A DNA stretch of 64,000 nucleotides from Argyresthia goedartella (lineage: Eukaryota; Arthropoda; Insecta; Lepidoptera; Argyresthiidae), in NCBI GenBank assembly GCA_949825045.1, contig OX463835.1:23949201-24013200 (forward strand). The letters run 5' to 3'. The position numbers and the translations under genes were made by a program. Under the pieces are notes generated by a model. That model was not told where the DNA came from, did no database searches, and saw only the letters and a program-made list of their open reading frames with translations. This document shows positions 44,043-55,210 of the stretch, piece after piece; position 1 is the stretch's first letter; every line of letters starts with the position of its first letter.

Positions 44043-45595
44043 TACTCCATTTCAATAGCATTTTATAATAATGTAAACACAATGTCAGTTGACAGTTGTC
44101 TATGATTTAGCGAGATTTGAGTGTTGTACCTACACTGATGTCAAAGGCATTGATCAAAGAGATATAGTTCGCTGTCGATTTTCGATCGATTTTTTTCTAT
44201 TAGTAGTACAAAACCAAGGAGTGGGGCGCGTAATTTCAGCTTAGACGAGCTCTAGCATCATATTAAAAAACTTAATTAAATTGTTTTAGAAAATTTAGTA
44301 GAATAGAAAATAACCGAAGATAGAGAAATGTCCCAACCTGACACGCGTCATTCGCTTGTGACAGATTCATCATCACTTGATGTGTCATCATCGGTCACAT
44401 TTATAATAAAACGCTGAGTTACAGCGTCGCTAGCCACATCCATAAGGCCGTCTAATTTTTTCATCCTTTCCTCTTCGTTTTGAACGTGACCGACGCATTT
44501 TGCCCATTGGTCTGCTCCGACTATCGCCAATCCTTCTTTTAACATTTTTTTTATTACTGCCATTTTAAAAGATTTATTATTTCTTCCTACGTAAGACTTG
44601 ACCTGTGTTGGAAGCTGTGATGCTACCTCATGGTTAAATACTTTGTAGAAGGTTTTATCTATTATTGACTGACGGTGTCACTTAACTTGTTTTTCGTCTA
44701 TTGAATTAAAACGTAATGGTTTTATATAATTTTATGTTTAATTGCTAGTGCCACAGTTTTCCCCATCAACCTGTGCCCAAATCAGTTCTATTGGATTCAA
44801 CTCACTCAATTGCCACTATATGCTAAATATCTCGGGTAGACTCGATCCTTAGCGCCGTTTGCGCTCCAAATTGGATCTTGGTCCGAAATAGCTCTCTTTC
44901 ACTCCTTGTGTAACAAACTACTATTGTTACCTCCTTGTTTTTTGAGACAGAGGTCCTAAAGGTATAAAAATCAAAGTCCGTGATTTTAAGCAGATGTCGT
45001 CGTTTCAATAATAAAGAAAATGTCCTTAATCCAAAATACAAGAAGCAAAGTCGTCGATAATTACTGGAAATGGAAAAACGCAGAGAACTCGGAACAATAC
45101 CCACTGACACAGGACAGGGACAGTGAATGAAGTAACATTTTTTTTAAATATATATTTCCTCTTTTCACTTTTTTAGGTTCACCTCCTCCTTCGGTAGCTA
45201 GATCTCCTTTAAGTTCTTCATTATTCTTTTCATCAACAATTCAACAACAACATTCAACAAATCAATCAATCAAACCGATTGATCGATCGAATCGGATCGA
45301 TTCAAAAGAATGAACCACACTAACTTTCCAAAGACAATAAGACTTTGATGCGCTTTGATGAGTAAAAAAATAATATGACTTTTTACAAACTATTGAAATA
45401 TTCGTCGTCCGATAATTTTGCAAGAAAATAACTATCTTAGGGGAGTTACTTGGTGTCGAAATGATGTAAGAACAATAAATGATTCCTTGGTATGTGAATG
45501 TGTTCAGGATTGATATTCAAATGTAAGTAGTTACGGCGTAATCGTGTGTAAATTGGCTTGTTTACATTATTATGAAATGCTATTGAAATGGACTT
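44043..45595 (-). mobile_element. Tc1/mariner-superfamily relic inserted in PQ copy 5
   Basis: Terminal inverted repeats of about 35 bp (CCATTTCAATAGCATTTTAT ... and its complement) bound 1,553 bp. The target TA is duplicated (44041-44042 and 45596-45597). Removing the element and one TA restores the intact PQ junction seen in the other copies. Confidence 0.85.
44348..44820 (-). pseudogene. Tc1/mariner-type transposase relic (DDE_3-like C-terminus)
   Basis: On the - strand, around 44812-44770 the reading LNPIELIWAQV is the conserved motif just before the last catalytic residue in IS630/Tc1/mariner transposases. After frame disruption, 44563-44348 encodes the C-terminal tail (DQWAKCVGHVQNEEERM ... 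FIINVTDDDTSSDDE), a Trp-x-x-Cys and acidic-serine ending common to insect DDE_3 proteins. The N-terminal DNA-binding part is not recognisable. Inactive. Confidence 0.7.
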
Positions 45596-45744
45596 TAGAT
45601 AAACTAGTGTATGTAACTGTACATAATTAGGCATTAAAACTCTCGAGTGATATTATTATGAAACTCGCCTTCGGCTCGTTTCATAAACCCACTCTCGAGT
45701 TTTAATGCCCTCCATTATGCAGCAGTCACATAAACTACTATTAA
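45596..45744 (-). mobile_element. Two-hairpin element PQ, copy 5: P module
   Basis: Complete palindromic P module on the - strand (gcattaaaactctcgagtga ... ctctcgagttttaatgccct). Confidence 0.85.
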
Positions 45745-45920
45745 CATACTATCACTAGACTCCTTAAAAATAAAAGGCTCGTGTTTAAACCAGAAATGCA
45801 CCAGACAGGCATTTACTACAAATAAATTCGAAATCCTTCACAAAATCGATAAATTTTCATAAAATTTCGTTTCATGAAGTATTGCAGAAACGACGCTGTT
45901 TTCCTTTTTATTTTAAACCA

Positions 45921-46370
45921 TAATAGTAGTTTATGTGACTGATACATAATTAAATTATTGAAGGGCATAAAAACTCGAGAGGTGAGTTTCATAATAATAT
46001 CACGCGAGAGTTTTAATGCCTAATTATGTACAGTTACATACACTAGTTTATCTACACACATATCATAAGCTCTCTTTGATGTGTTCAGGAACCGCATGTT
46101 GAACCTACATTGTGGCATTGATAATTGCTCTGCAGTAGTTCAGCTTGTTCTGTAGTACCAACTTCACAGACAAACTAGGGGCGGCACGCAGGTGGGCGTC
46201 GGCGTTCGAAATTTGAATGTCATAATTTGACAAATTTTGGTACATTATGGTCATAGTGTTCAAAATTTCAGATAAGAAATGAGTTTTTATCAAGAAGTTT
46301 ATCATAATGCTGGTCATGACGTGTGGTTTTTTGACGCAGTAAAGAGTGTTTATGATACGTGTGTAGATAA
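45921..46370 (+). mobile_element. Two-hairpin element PQ, copy 6
   Basis: P and Q modules in order. It ends gtgtgtagataa, directly joined to copy 7. Confidence 0.8.
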
Positions 46371-46772
46371 TAGTAGTTTATTTTATGTGACTGATACATA
46401 ATGACGGGCATCAAAACTCGATGTAGGCTCATTTCATAATAGTTTCACATGAGAGTTTTATGCTTAATTATGTACAGTTATATTCACTAGTTTATCGAAA
46501 CTCATTTCATAAGCTCTCTTTTATCATTGCTCGGCGCTTGTTTAGCTTGTTCAGTAGTAGCGGACCATCTTCACAGACAAACTAGGGCAGCACGCGGTCG
46601 GGCGGCGTCGTTCGAAATTTGAATGTCATAATATGTCGAAATAATCATAATTCATAATCATAATGTTATTCAGATAACAAATTAGTTTTTACCAAGTACT
46701 ATATCTTTATGCTGGTTATAACGTGCGGTTTTGGACGCAGTAAAGAGGGTTTATGATACGTGTGTAGATAAA
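46371..46772 (+). mobile_element. Two-hairpin element PQ, copy 7 (diverged)
   Basis: It begins tagtagtttattttatgtga immediately after copy 6 and ends gtttatgatacgtgtgtaga. It is more diverged, with the P loop largely lost. Confidence 0.75.
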
Positions 46773-47169
46773 AATATATATACGCCTTTAAAGTTTATTT
46801 TAGAAACAATAATTTTATATTATCGCTGAATAGATGTTACCAATATGACCTAACAAACCTCTCTTTAGTTTTTAAACAGAAACATTGTAAGATTGTAACA
46901 TTGCTGTTTATGCAATTGTTATAGCGAATTCCTTCCCACCGACGAGGAATGTTTGACGGACGACCATTTGAGGGCTTTTTAAAAAGAGCATTGATGTTTA
47001 AACTATTTTTAAGGGCTGTTTGTATCAAAATTTATGTCGTAATAAAGAACCTTAATAACACATAGCAAAAGTTTATCGTCATTATATCAATCATTTTATT
47101 TTAATTAATTCAAGCAGTTTTGTTTTGTTTGATACTATTCGAATGAAACAAGCGCCATTTATGTTGTTT

Positions 47170-47600
47170 TTTAGAGTTCCGTAGAGAAACAAGGAACCCT
47201 CATAGTTTCGTCAAGTATGTCTATCCGTCGGTATGTCACAGCAACTTTATGCAGAAACTATCAGGACGACACAGTTGAAACTTAGTATATAGATGCATTC
47301 CGTAAACCGCTATACGATTTTTATACAAAAATTGAAAAATGCAAATAATGAAAGGGGGCTCCCCATACATAGAACTGAAACCAAAAAATATTTTTTTCAT
47401 CAAAACTATATTTTCGGGGAATGTGTAGGTAGGTCTTTGAAAATGACGTTGAGATTACTGAAACCATTTTTCCTCAAAGTTAATAGTTAAAGAGAGACCC
47501 TTCCGAAGTGGAAAAATGTGTGTCCCCCCCTCTAACTTTTCAAGTAAGAGAGTGAAAAATCTACCACAAATATATGCTGTTTATCTAAATACATACTTTC
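47170..47600. repeat. Interspersed repeat with 'ttccgtag' start
   Basis: gagttccgtagagaaacaag, tatgtctatccgtcggtatg and gggggctccccatac are characteristic of a common lepidopteran repeat distinct in its body from the other TTCCG-type copies. No gene. Confidence 0.5.
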
Positions 47601-47891
47601 CACGAAAATTAGTTTGAACAAAATAAAATAAGCAGTTTTTAGGTATAAAACATTTATTAAAAACCGCAAAGATAACTTTGTCATACGTACAAACACTATG
47701 AAAAGCAAAGTTACAACACAAACATACAGTCACATAATTACCTGCTACAACGGAACCATTCATGGGCGAGTCCGACTCACACATGGCCAATTTTTTATAT
47801 TCTTCGCCCATCTTCAGCATCATTCTTCGAAGATATAGCAAATTCTTATTTATTTATTTCTTCATTCCTTAGATTCGTGGTTATCTTCTTT

Positions 47892-48134
47892 CTACTCGAC
47901 TGCGGTGAAGCCTAAAAGGGGGGTTATTGTCTTCTGCCGTAGTTCTAACAACAGTTCTATTTCGATGACATCTATGTACTGTTTAGCAAGATTATTATTT
48001 TCTAGTCTAGTTCCGGAAGCGGCCGCCCGCGGCGCCATCCGGCGGAAGTGGCGGATCCGGCGCGGCGACCGACGGAACATTGTTCTGAGGACGGAACTAA
48101 TAACAGCATCGTCTTCTGTTTGCTCCACCACCAT
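47892..48134 (-). CDS. Unrecognised 80-codon ORF
   Basis: ATG at 48134 opens a frame with an acidic start (MVVEQTEDDAVISS), an Arg-rich middle (RRSPRRIRHFRRM) and a helical end, stopping at 47892. The middle sits on a local GC-rich segment. A second short frame (47841-47581) follows downstream in another register. I do not recognise a family; it may be part of a transposon or a chance frame. Confidence 0.25.
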   Translation of the reverse strand: MVVEQTEDDAVISSVLRTMFRRSPRRIRHFRRMAPRAAASGTRLENNNLAKQYIDVIEIELLLELRQKTITPLLGFTAVE

Positions 48135-48349
48135 TTAAAACCCACGGATTTTTTGAGGCATCGCGATTTTAAACCTCACGGCATTGATAATAAAATTCAT
48201 TTATGTAAAATAAACAGTCCCAGCTACGCGTTACGCCAGCTCGTAGCTATTGATACGGAAAATCGTAGCCGCCCCGGGCGGGGCGTTACGGAAATGGGTT
48301 ATTATTAGCTCAGAATAACTATAGGGTATTTCTTTTGTGAGTACATTTA

Positions 48350-48893
48350 GAAAGGGTGCTAATTAAACAGACTTCTTTTTAATAGCATTATTCGCGTCTA
48401 AAAATGTACATTGCCTTCTAAATAAGTCAGCCACAATTAACGAGCGTCTGAATTATGCTAGCTCAGCCACTAGTTATCTTCTAAGTAAGACACTCTAAAT
48501 ACAACTCAGCATGCTGATTATTTTTAGCATCTAAATTTGTAACATGCATTCAAGCAGTAAACTTCTAAAATATGTATATGCGACATCAAAAAATATATAC
48601 TATTAGCTTCTATTTTTTTAACTCGGTACGTTTAAAATGTAACTTATCCTACATTAAGTGATCGTCAAAGATTTGCTAAAATTGTCATCAAATAGTAAAT
48701 TATGGACGGGTGCTAATTAAACAGACTTCTTTTTAATAGCATTATTCGCCTCTAAAAATCTACATTGCCTTCTAAATTCAGCCACAATTAACGAGCGTCT
48801 GAGTGATACTATCTTAGCCACTAGTTATCTTCTATGTAAGCCACTCTAAATAAAACTCAGCGTGGTGGTTATTTTTTAGCATTTTAATTTGAT
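48350..48893. repeat. Direct duplication of a ~190-bp segment
   Basis: gggtgctaattaaacagact and the following ~190 bp at 48355-48550 recur at 48709-48893. The copies differ by scattered substitutions and small indels. No gene. Confidence 0.8.
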
Positions 48894-48955
48894 TTGATTT
48901 AATTGTTATATGACATCAAATAAGATTTTCGTATAAGTACTTAAAATGATCTGTC

Positions 48956-49286
48956 GCAGGCAATTTGTTTGATTCCGCATTTTACAAACGGCGTCGTCCG
49001 TTTACAAACGCGCGCTGCTATGTAATATGCCGAAGGCAAATTGACACTCCTTTATGTTTTAAGAATTTATTGTTGTTCTTACATGTTCAACCTAACACGA
49101 AGGGTAAAGGGGGCTTCGCTTCGCTCACCCCCTTTACCCTTCACCTAAGCTACCGCAGTGTTTTGCCCTGATAATTTGCTATATTAATTTCAATTTGTCA
49201 ATTTGCCTTCGGCATATTACATAGCAGCGCGCGTTTGTAAACGGACGACGCCGTTTATAAAATGCGGAATCATACAATTTGCCTGC
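48956..49286. mobile_element. Palindromic element type C: 91-bp arms around the shared core
   Basis: Arms 48956-49046 and 49196-49286 are almost perfect reverse complements (GCAGGCAA ... GCCGAAGGCAAATTGACA). The interior is the hairpin core in - orientation (acatgttcaacctaacacga, aaagggggcttcgcttcgct, taagctaccgcagtgttttg). It ends a few bases from the stop of the ORF at 49294-49503. Confidence 0.9.
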
Positions 49287-49293
49287 CACATAT

Positions 49294-49503
49294 CTAATCC
49301 CACATTAATTGATGGTCAAACTTGAGTGCTGCCCACGTCTTTTCTGCACTCACAGCTTCTTCGGCAAAACTAACACACGAAAATTTGTTTACAAATATCC
49401 AGTTCTTAGATTCACCTCGGTTTTTTTTCGACAGCTGACCTTCTTCTTCCGATTCCTCGTCAGAACAGTACAAAGGTACTTCATTTTCACGTTTAGACGT
49501 CAT
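49294..49503 (-). CDS. Unrecognised 69-codon ORF, possibly truncated
   Basis: ATG at 49503-49501 starts a frame with an acidic region (CSDEESEEEGQLSKKNRG), then NWIFVNKFSCVSFAEEAV and EKTWAALKFDHQLMWD. A W-x-F...F-x(3)-EA-...-W pattern is seen at the N-terminus of some insect MULE/FLYWCH-type proteins, but this is only a resemblance. The upstream - strand region (49540-49690) has a CCAAT box in ACCAATCAGA and a GC-rich stretch, which would suit a promoter. Element C begins right after the stop, so the 3' part may have been cut off. Confidence 0.35.
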   Translation of the reverse strand: MTSKRENEVPLYCSDEESEEEGQLSKKNRGESKNWIFVNKFSCVSFAEEAVSAEKTWAALKFDHQLMWD

Positions 49504-50075
49504 AACTAATTAAACTCATCGAAAACTTTAATTTAATTACAGACGAAACAATTGCAATACGAACGCACGAACGACAATAAACAAATACACGTGATTTGAC
49601 TAACTCGTCGGTACATGAATCGAATGGCGCTCTCTGATTGGTGCAAACGGCCGGTCGCTGTCGTCTCGCGAACTCGCGCCAAATCTTGCAGTGGCTATTT
49701 TCACGACAAAAGAATATGATGTATTATTTTACATGCTAAGTTATAATAAATGATATTGTCTATAGGAGCTTAAATTATATTTTTTTGAGGACCTTGTGTT
49801 GAAGCTGTGAAACGTAAAATGGTGATGAGATGTAAAATCCGTGGCTGAGTTAGTAAATTAGGTGGCAATGTATAAATAAGAAGGACAAATTAAAACAATT
49901 GTTAATCTTTACTTGATGCTTTCTTTAGAATAATGAGTTGGTATTGTAAAAAAGACGAATTAGTTTATTAGAGGCTATCTCATTTTCCCGTTGCTTAGTT
50001 ACAAAATGAGAAGTTTGATCACGTGGCTAATAAATAAATCTGCGGCTGGACTTATAATTTCCCATTTAGAAATTA

Positions 50076-50307
50076 CACTGACGAGCAATGAAAAAGTTCC
50101 AGTGACATAGCACCAAATTACTCCTAAACGGGAAAGGCTGGCTTAATGGCGCTGTCTGCAATATTGCAGTACATTTAACAGCGCATCAGAATATTACCAA
50201 TTAAAAACGTAAATATTGTGTTAAAATTTTAAATTAAATGTTTTAAAAAATTGGGGCCATTTGTTGTTGGCATTTTGTGGGTGGAACTTTTTCATTGCTC
50301 GTCAGTG
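50076..50307. mobile_element. TA-flanked MITE with perfect 26-bp ends
   Basis: CACTGACGAGCAATGAAAAA plus GTTCCA is exactly inverted at the right end. TA lies at 50074-50075 and 50308-50309. Size 232 bp, no coding. Ends and TA target point to a Tc1-like parent. Confidence 0.88.
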
Positions 50308-51317
50308 TAGGTATATTTCTGACATTGCTCCGACAAGTGAGGCTGAGATTGTTTGATATATTCATAACAAAACAGCGAGTATTTTTCAGAGCTTTTACGT
50401 GAAAATATTGCAAAGAAGTAGGTACAATAACAATGAACAGAGTTTTAACAGGGTTTGTCGTATCCTCGCATTACTTTAGTATCATATTGGCTAAATGCAC
50501 AGAGGGCTGCTGAATTCCGCTTATCCCCGGCCCGAAATGACGCCGCAAGCCACGGACCACTTGTGGCGGCCACAGACCACAAGTGGCTGAAGCGACGGGA
50601 GAGAGGGATGTGGAGTGAGACAGCGTTTTTTGGCGCCACACGAAGAGAGCACCGGCGTATAAGTAAATGATACTCCCGACATTCTAACGAGTGGGGAACT
50701 CGTTCCTGTTTTCGACATCGCATTATTTAATCCTTCTGCCTACTGTTAATAAATGTTTACACAAAAGTGCGCATTGTCGTGCGTGTTGTCACCCGTCGGT
50801 CACAACGGAAGACCAGCGCTGATTGTTCGCATTCAGCAGATGCTGAGTTGAGGCCGGCTTGTAATATTCTTATGTACGTAGTTGTTCGATATTGACTCCT
50901 ATTTTTGATTCAAATACAGAAGTGGTTTTGGAAATGACAAAATAAGGAAAAGCTCATAGGAAAACAATAAAACCATATATTTAGGGAATCTTTATCAAAT
51001 CAGTGCGTTAACTGAAGTTGGAGTTGAGACGTGAGTAGTTGAGTTCGTTAGTTAGTTACTAACAACTACTTATCGTACTGGCAACCCAGAATAACTCAGC
51101 ATTCAAATTCCATTACGGCTTCATCTGTCCCCAGATATACTAATCAGTCTTCGCGTCACGTCCTCAGACCCCTAGGACTAACTAATGCATATCATTGCAG
51201 ATAAATCACTTAATATAGGTACTGCTTGTAAAACTTAACTGTTCGACATTACAGGGTGAAACACAAAGACCAAGTGAAACACAAAAGCTGAACGTGGATA
51301 CACTTCTTCTAAGTGAA

Positions 51318-51400
51318 CCTGCTGTTTCTGGTTTCCATGATAAAGGTTATCCTAGTGTGGGGCCACAAGCAATGCACGAGCCTGTGTATAAATGTTATGT
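51318..51400 (+). mobile_element. SINE family A, tail fragment
   Basis: gctgtttctggtttccatga ... tatcctagtgtggggccaca; the head is absent. Confidence 0.6.
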
Positions 51401-51419
51401 TATATTATTTGTTTTGGAC

Positions 51420-51670
51420 GCTTCCGTGTTTAGGATGACACGTTAAGCTGTAGGTCCCGGCTACTATCGCTACTACATAAAGCTGGTCGAAGGCCCTAAT
51501 AGGGGCAGCATGAAAACATCTGACAGTCGCGTTGGCCACTATCCCGACACCCCTCTATCAGCCGTACTGAGCCAGCGTGGTGGAGTATGGCTCAATCTTA
51601 ATCGCATCCGGTTAAAGGCCCGTGCCCTTCGGTGGGGTCTCTCATGGGCTACATTATTATTATGTTATGA
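51420..51670 (+). repeat. SINE C-like body, opposite orientation to 37500-37810
   Basis: ggatgacacgttaagctgta, ggtcccggctactatcg and ggcccgtgcccttcggtggg correspond to the complement of the 37500-37810 body. It ends in an attatt run. Confidence 0.6.
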
Positions 51671-51783
51671 ATGTGGTTTTTAATAAAAGTAGGCTAATTT
51701 GTCAATTGTCAATTGTAAGACGGGCTGGTTTCCGCAACTCGACGACTAAAGCGCCTATTTTGCGTGTGGGTGGGAATGCGACA

Positions 51784-53472
51784 TCATTCGAGCCAACCCA
51801 ACTCCTCCAGGAACGCCAGTAGGCCCTTTACGTTACCGACTATCCCTGGAAGGTCCCTCGATTGACCGAGGTGTTTAGCCCTGTAGTCCGCTACTCCTGT
51901 GCACTCCATGAGGACGTTAGCAGCCGTTTCTTCTGCCTCCAAGCAGGCTCTGCAAAGGGGGCTGTCGGTAACACCTAGGACATATAGATGTTTATTAAAG
52001 AAACCATGGCCAGTAGGTGCTGCAGTTACCAGTCGCATGCGCGGCCTACTAAGTCGAAGCAAGGTCTTAGCCAGCCTAGCGCTAGGGGACGGCAAGGCCA
52101 GCTTGGCCTGCCTGCACTCCTCATGGTTTGTCCAAAGAGTGGCATGATCATTCCTGGTCGACTCTCTCAGAAATGAGCGTACCATCTTGAAGGGAAGAGG
52201 GATGATAGGTTCGGGACCATACGCTGTCAAGCTAGATCCTTTACGCGCCAACTCATCCGCTGCATCGTTACCTCTTGATCCGCTGTGTCCTTTTATCCAT
52301 TGAAGGATTACGCGGTTATATTGACATACCTCCATTAGTCGTTTGTGACACTCGTAGATTAGCCCTGAGTTAATAGTGTTGCTATTTAGGGCTTGTAGGA
52401 CGGCCATGCTATCCGAGAGGATTCGAATGGAGGAATCTCTTACCTTTCTCGATGCTATGGCATTAGCGGCCGAGATGATGCCCATGCATTCAGCTTGAAA
52501 GACAGTATTATGGGCACCCAGTGGAATGGCTACCTTGATGTTTAGGTCCTCCGAGAAGGTGCCTGAACCAGTGCCTGCTTCAGTTTTTGAACCATCGGTA
52601 AAAATTCTGAGCTCTTTAACGTCGAGCCCCTCAACCCGATGGTCTTCATGTAACTGTATATTGTATTTTTTGTCAAAAACAAATTGTTTAGGGATTCTGT
52701 CACTGCAAGCCATAGAGATGGGAATTTTTTTGTAAACTTCCCCTAGGATGGCGGTGTGTGAGGTCCTGTTTTTCCTCCAAAGTCCTAAGGTGTTGAGTCT
52801 CACCGCAGATGACGCGGCCTCCTGCTTAATATACAGCTGGAGTGGCGGAAGACACAGCATGGCCTCCATTGCTGCTGTTGGAGTAGTTCTCATACTACCT
52901 GTGATGGCCATGCAGGCCAGCCTTTGGAAGCTTTGGAGTTTGCTTACCATTGTGGTTAGTTTGGTCCTGGTCCACCACACCACAGCTCCGTAGCAGACAA
53001 GAGGACGGATCACCGTTACGTACAGCCAAAGAATGATGTTGGGAGAAAGTCCCCACTTTTTCCCCACCATTCTCCGACACTGCCAGAAAGCAATACTCGC
53101 CTTCTTTAGTTTGTTGTCGATGTGGCTACTCCAGTTGAGCTTGCTGTCCAAGGTTATGCCCAGGTACTTCACCTCAGTTGCTAGCTGGAGTTCCGTTCCA
53201 AAGAGCTTAGGTAGGGTATACCTACCAAGAGCCCTATTGTTAGTGAACATGACCATTTCCGTTTTTGTTGGGTTAACCGCCAGGTCATATTCTAAACACC
53301 AGCGCTCCACGATGCGAAGAGCTGTTTGTTTAAGGTTGCATACTGTGCTCGCGAATTTACCTGTGATGAGGATTACCAAATCGTCGGCGTATCCTACGGT
53401 GTAGTATCCATTAGCGTTAAGTTTGGTAATCAGGTCGTTAATGACCAGTAAAAGTAGGCTATCTATACAATA
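51784..53472 (-). pseudogene. I-group LINE ORF2: RT C-terminus plus RNase H (5'-truncated)
   Basis: An uninterrupted frame of about 560 codons on the - strand. It begins just before the RT catalytic box (YADDLVIL near 53383-53406), includes LAVNPTKTEMVMF and KYLGITLDSKLNW, and then a C-terminal RNase H domain with IFTDGSK, QAECMGI, ILSDSMAVLQAL and WIKGHSGSRGNDAADELA. These supply the D-E-D-D active-site residues. It ends with a Cys-containing tail. RT followed by RNase H is the layout of I/Loa/R1-like LINEs. ORF1, endonuclease and the first half of RT are missing (truncated near 53472), so it is dead despite the intact frame. Confidence 0.88.
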
Positions 53473-53479
53473 TTATTTT

Positions 53480-53880
53480 CTCATACGTGCTGTAGAGTGT
53501 AAAGTATTTTAGCAGCTAATAGCGGCGTGTAGCAGCGGGTGATGTAGTCTGGTACATTGCCCTTCGGACCACTTGGTCTTCCTCCTGCAGCTCTTAAGCT
53601 GGTGACTCAGCGAGTGGCAGAGAAGCACAGCTTTCTCTCGGTCACCAATTTCCAGCGATCGTCTATGGAAAGGCGTTTAAATTCAGAGCAGTTGTTCAGG
53701 GCGTGTTCGTGTTGACACAGTGCGCAGGAGGTGGTTCGCGTTGTGGCTCTCGTCATTGAGGTGGCGGTGACTGATTCCTAGGCTCAACACCGGTCTAGAT
53801 GGCGTGGGGTAAAGAGCAGGCCTTTACTCAGGGTGAGGCCCTAGCCTAGCATAGCAATAAACCTTTATAAAATAATCAAA
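53480..53880. other. No gene recognised
   Basis: Moderately GC-rich sequence just beyond the LINE truncation point; no convincing ORF or known repeat. Confidence 0.35.
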
Positions 53881-54440
53881 AGTGATCATCCAACTAATAT
53901 TATAAATGTGAAAGTAACGATGTTAGGATGTTTGGATGTTTGTGTGTTTGTGCCTCAATCACGCTAGAACGCCCGAACGGTTTTGAATGAAATTTGGAAC
54001 AGAGATAGTTTATGAGCTAGATTAACATATAGGATACTTTTATTCGACTGCCTAGAAGGAGGGTAACGTTATCTCGGTAAATGATATTTCCTAGGAAAAT
54101 GCAGATGAAGTTGCTGGTATCAGCTAGTTGCAAATAAAGTTGGCTTATCTTGTCAGGCCTAACTCGCCCAAGGCACGGGTGTTCAGGGCTGATTCGATTG
54201 AACTAGTTATACATGAAATACAACAAGTTAGACTGTACGGGTCGGCGCCGCGGGTTTCTGTTTGAGATATTGTTGTATGTCAAATGTATGTGCTCTGTTT
54301 CTGTTTTGGAAGTTTCAATTGGAGCGAACGAAGACTTAACATATTGAAAATATTTAGATTTGGGTCGGGTGATAGATAAATGTTCACCTGGTTAATATTT
54401 ACTAAGTATCTGCTATATTTAAAGGTGAATATTGGTTTTT

Positions 54441-54790
54441 AGGGTTCATAACCCCAAGGGTAAAACGGGACCCTATTACTAAGCCTCCGCTATCCGTCCG
54501 TCCGTCTGTCACCAGGCTGTATCTCAAGAACCGTGATAATTAGAAAGTTGAAATTTTCATAAATGATATATTTCTGTTACCGCTATAACGAATAAAAACT
54601 AAAAAACAGGATTAAAGAATTTATTTATCTGTAAACCACAAACAAACTTATGTATGCACCTGGTTAAGAACATGAAGTGCGAAAGTAGCTGCACCAAAAA
54701 CTTCGTAAACAACATTTTGCTATGTAAAATCCAAACTTTTCACTCCACAACATCCTTACCGTGGTGAAGAACCCTTCGTGCGAGAGTCCG
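54441..54790 (+). repeat. TTCCG-type element, uninterrupted copy
   Basis: It runs from agggttcataaccccaaggg to gaacccttcgtgcgagagtc. It contains accaaaaacttcgtaaacaa, the empty-site equivalent of the LTR-element insertion at 29221. Confidence 0.75.
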
Positions 54791-55084
54791 ACTCACACTT
54801 TTTGTTTTATATTATTTATGTGCAATAAAGAAATTATGAAATTATCACAGCGAAAGAACAGCTTTCTCAATCGAATCCGGGATCTCTCGGATCCTCCTCA
54901 AGTCCGACTCGCACTTGAGCGTTTTATTCCTCTTTTTTTTCCTCGTGTTATTGATGAAAAGTGGAGTATTGCAATCGGATTTAAGTGAGACATGACTTGC
55001 CTGTCATGCATAACAATCTTGTATCATGCTAACGCCGCCGGGAGAATTTTCTATCGAGCCATACAAATAGCAAGAATAACATCC

Positions 55085-55210
55085 CTGACGTACCGTGTGC
55101 GCGACGCGCGTACCAACTCCAACCTGCTGACGTACCGTGTGCGCGACGCGCGTACCAACTCCAACCTGCTGACGTACCGTGTGCGCGACGCGCGTACCAA
55201 CTCCAACCTG
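55085..55210 (+). repeat. 42-bp tandem repeat, three perfect copies
   Basis: Units at 55085, 55127 and 55169 (ctgacgtaccgtgtgcgcga ...). On the + strand each encodes LTYRVRDARTNSNL in frame within a 123-codon ORF (54992-55363). The GC-rich unit contrasts with AT-rich flanks. A small cagaatg triplet repeat follows. Confidence 0.85.

Noticed and set aside
51899..53404. Several + strand ORFs opposite the I-group LINE
   Set aside because: Antisense to a clear RT/RNase H frame with catalytic motifs on the - strand.
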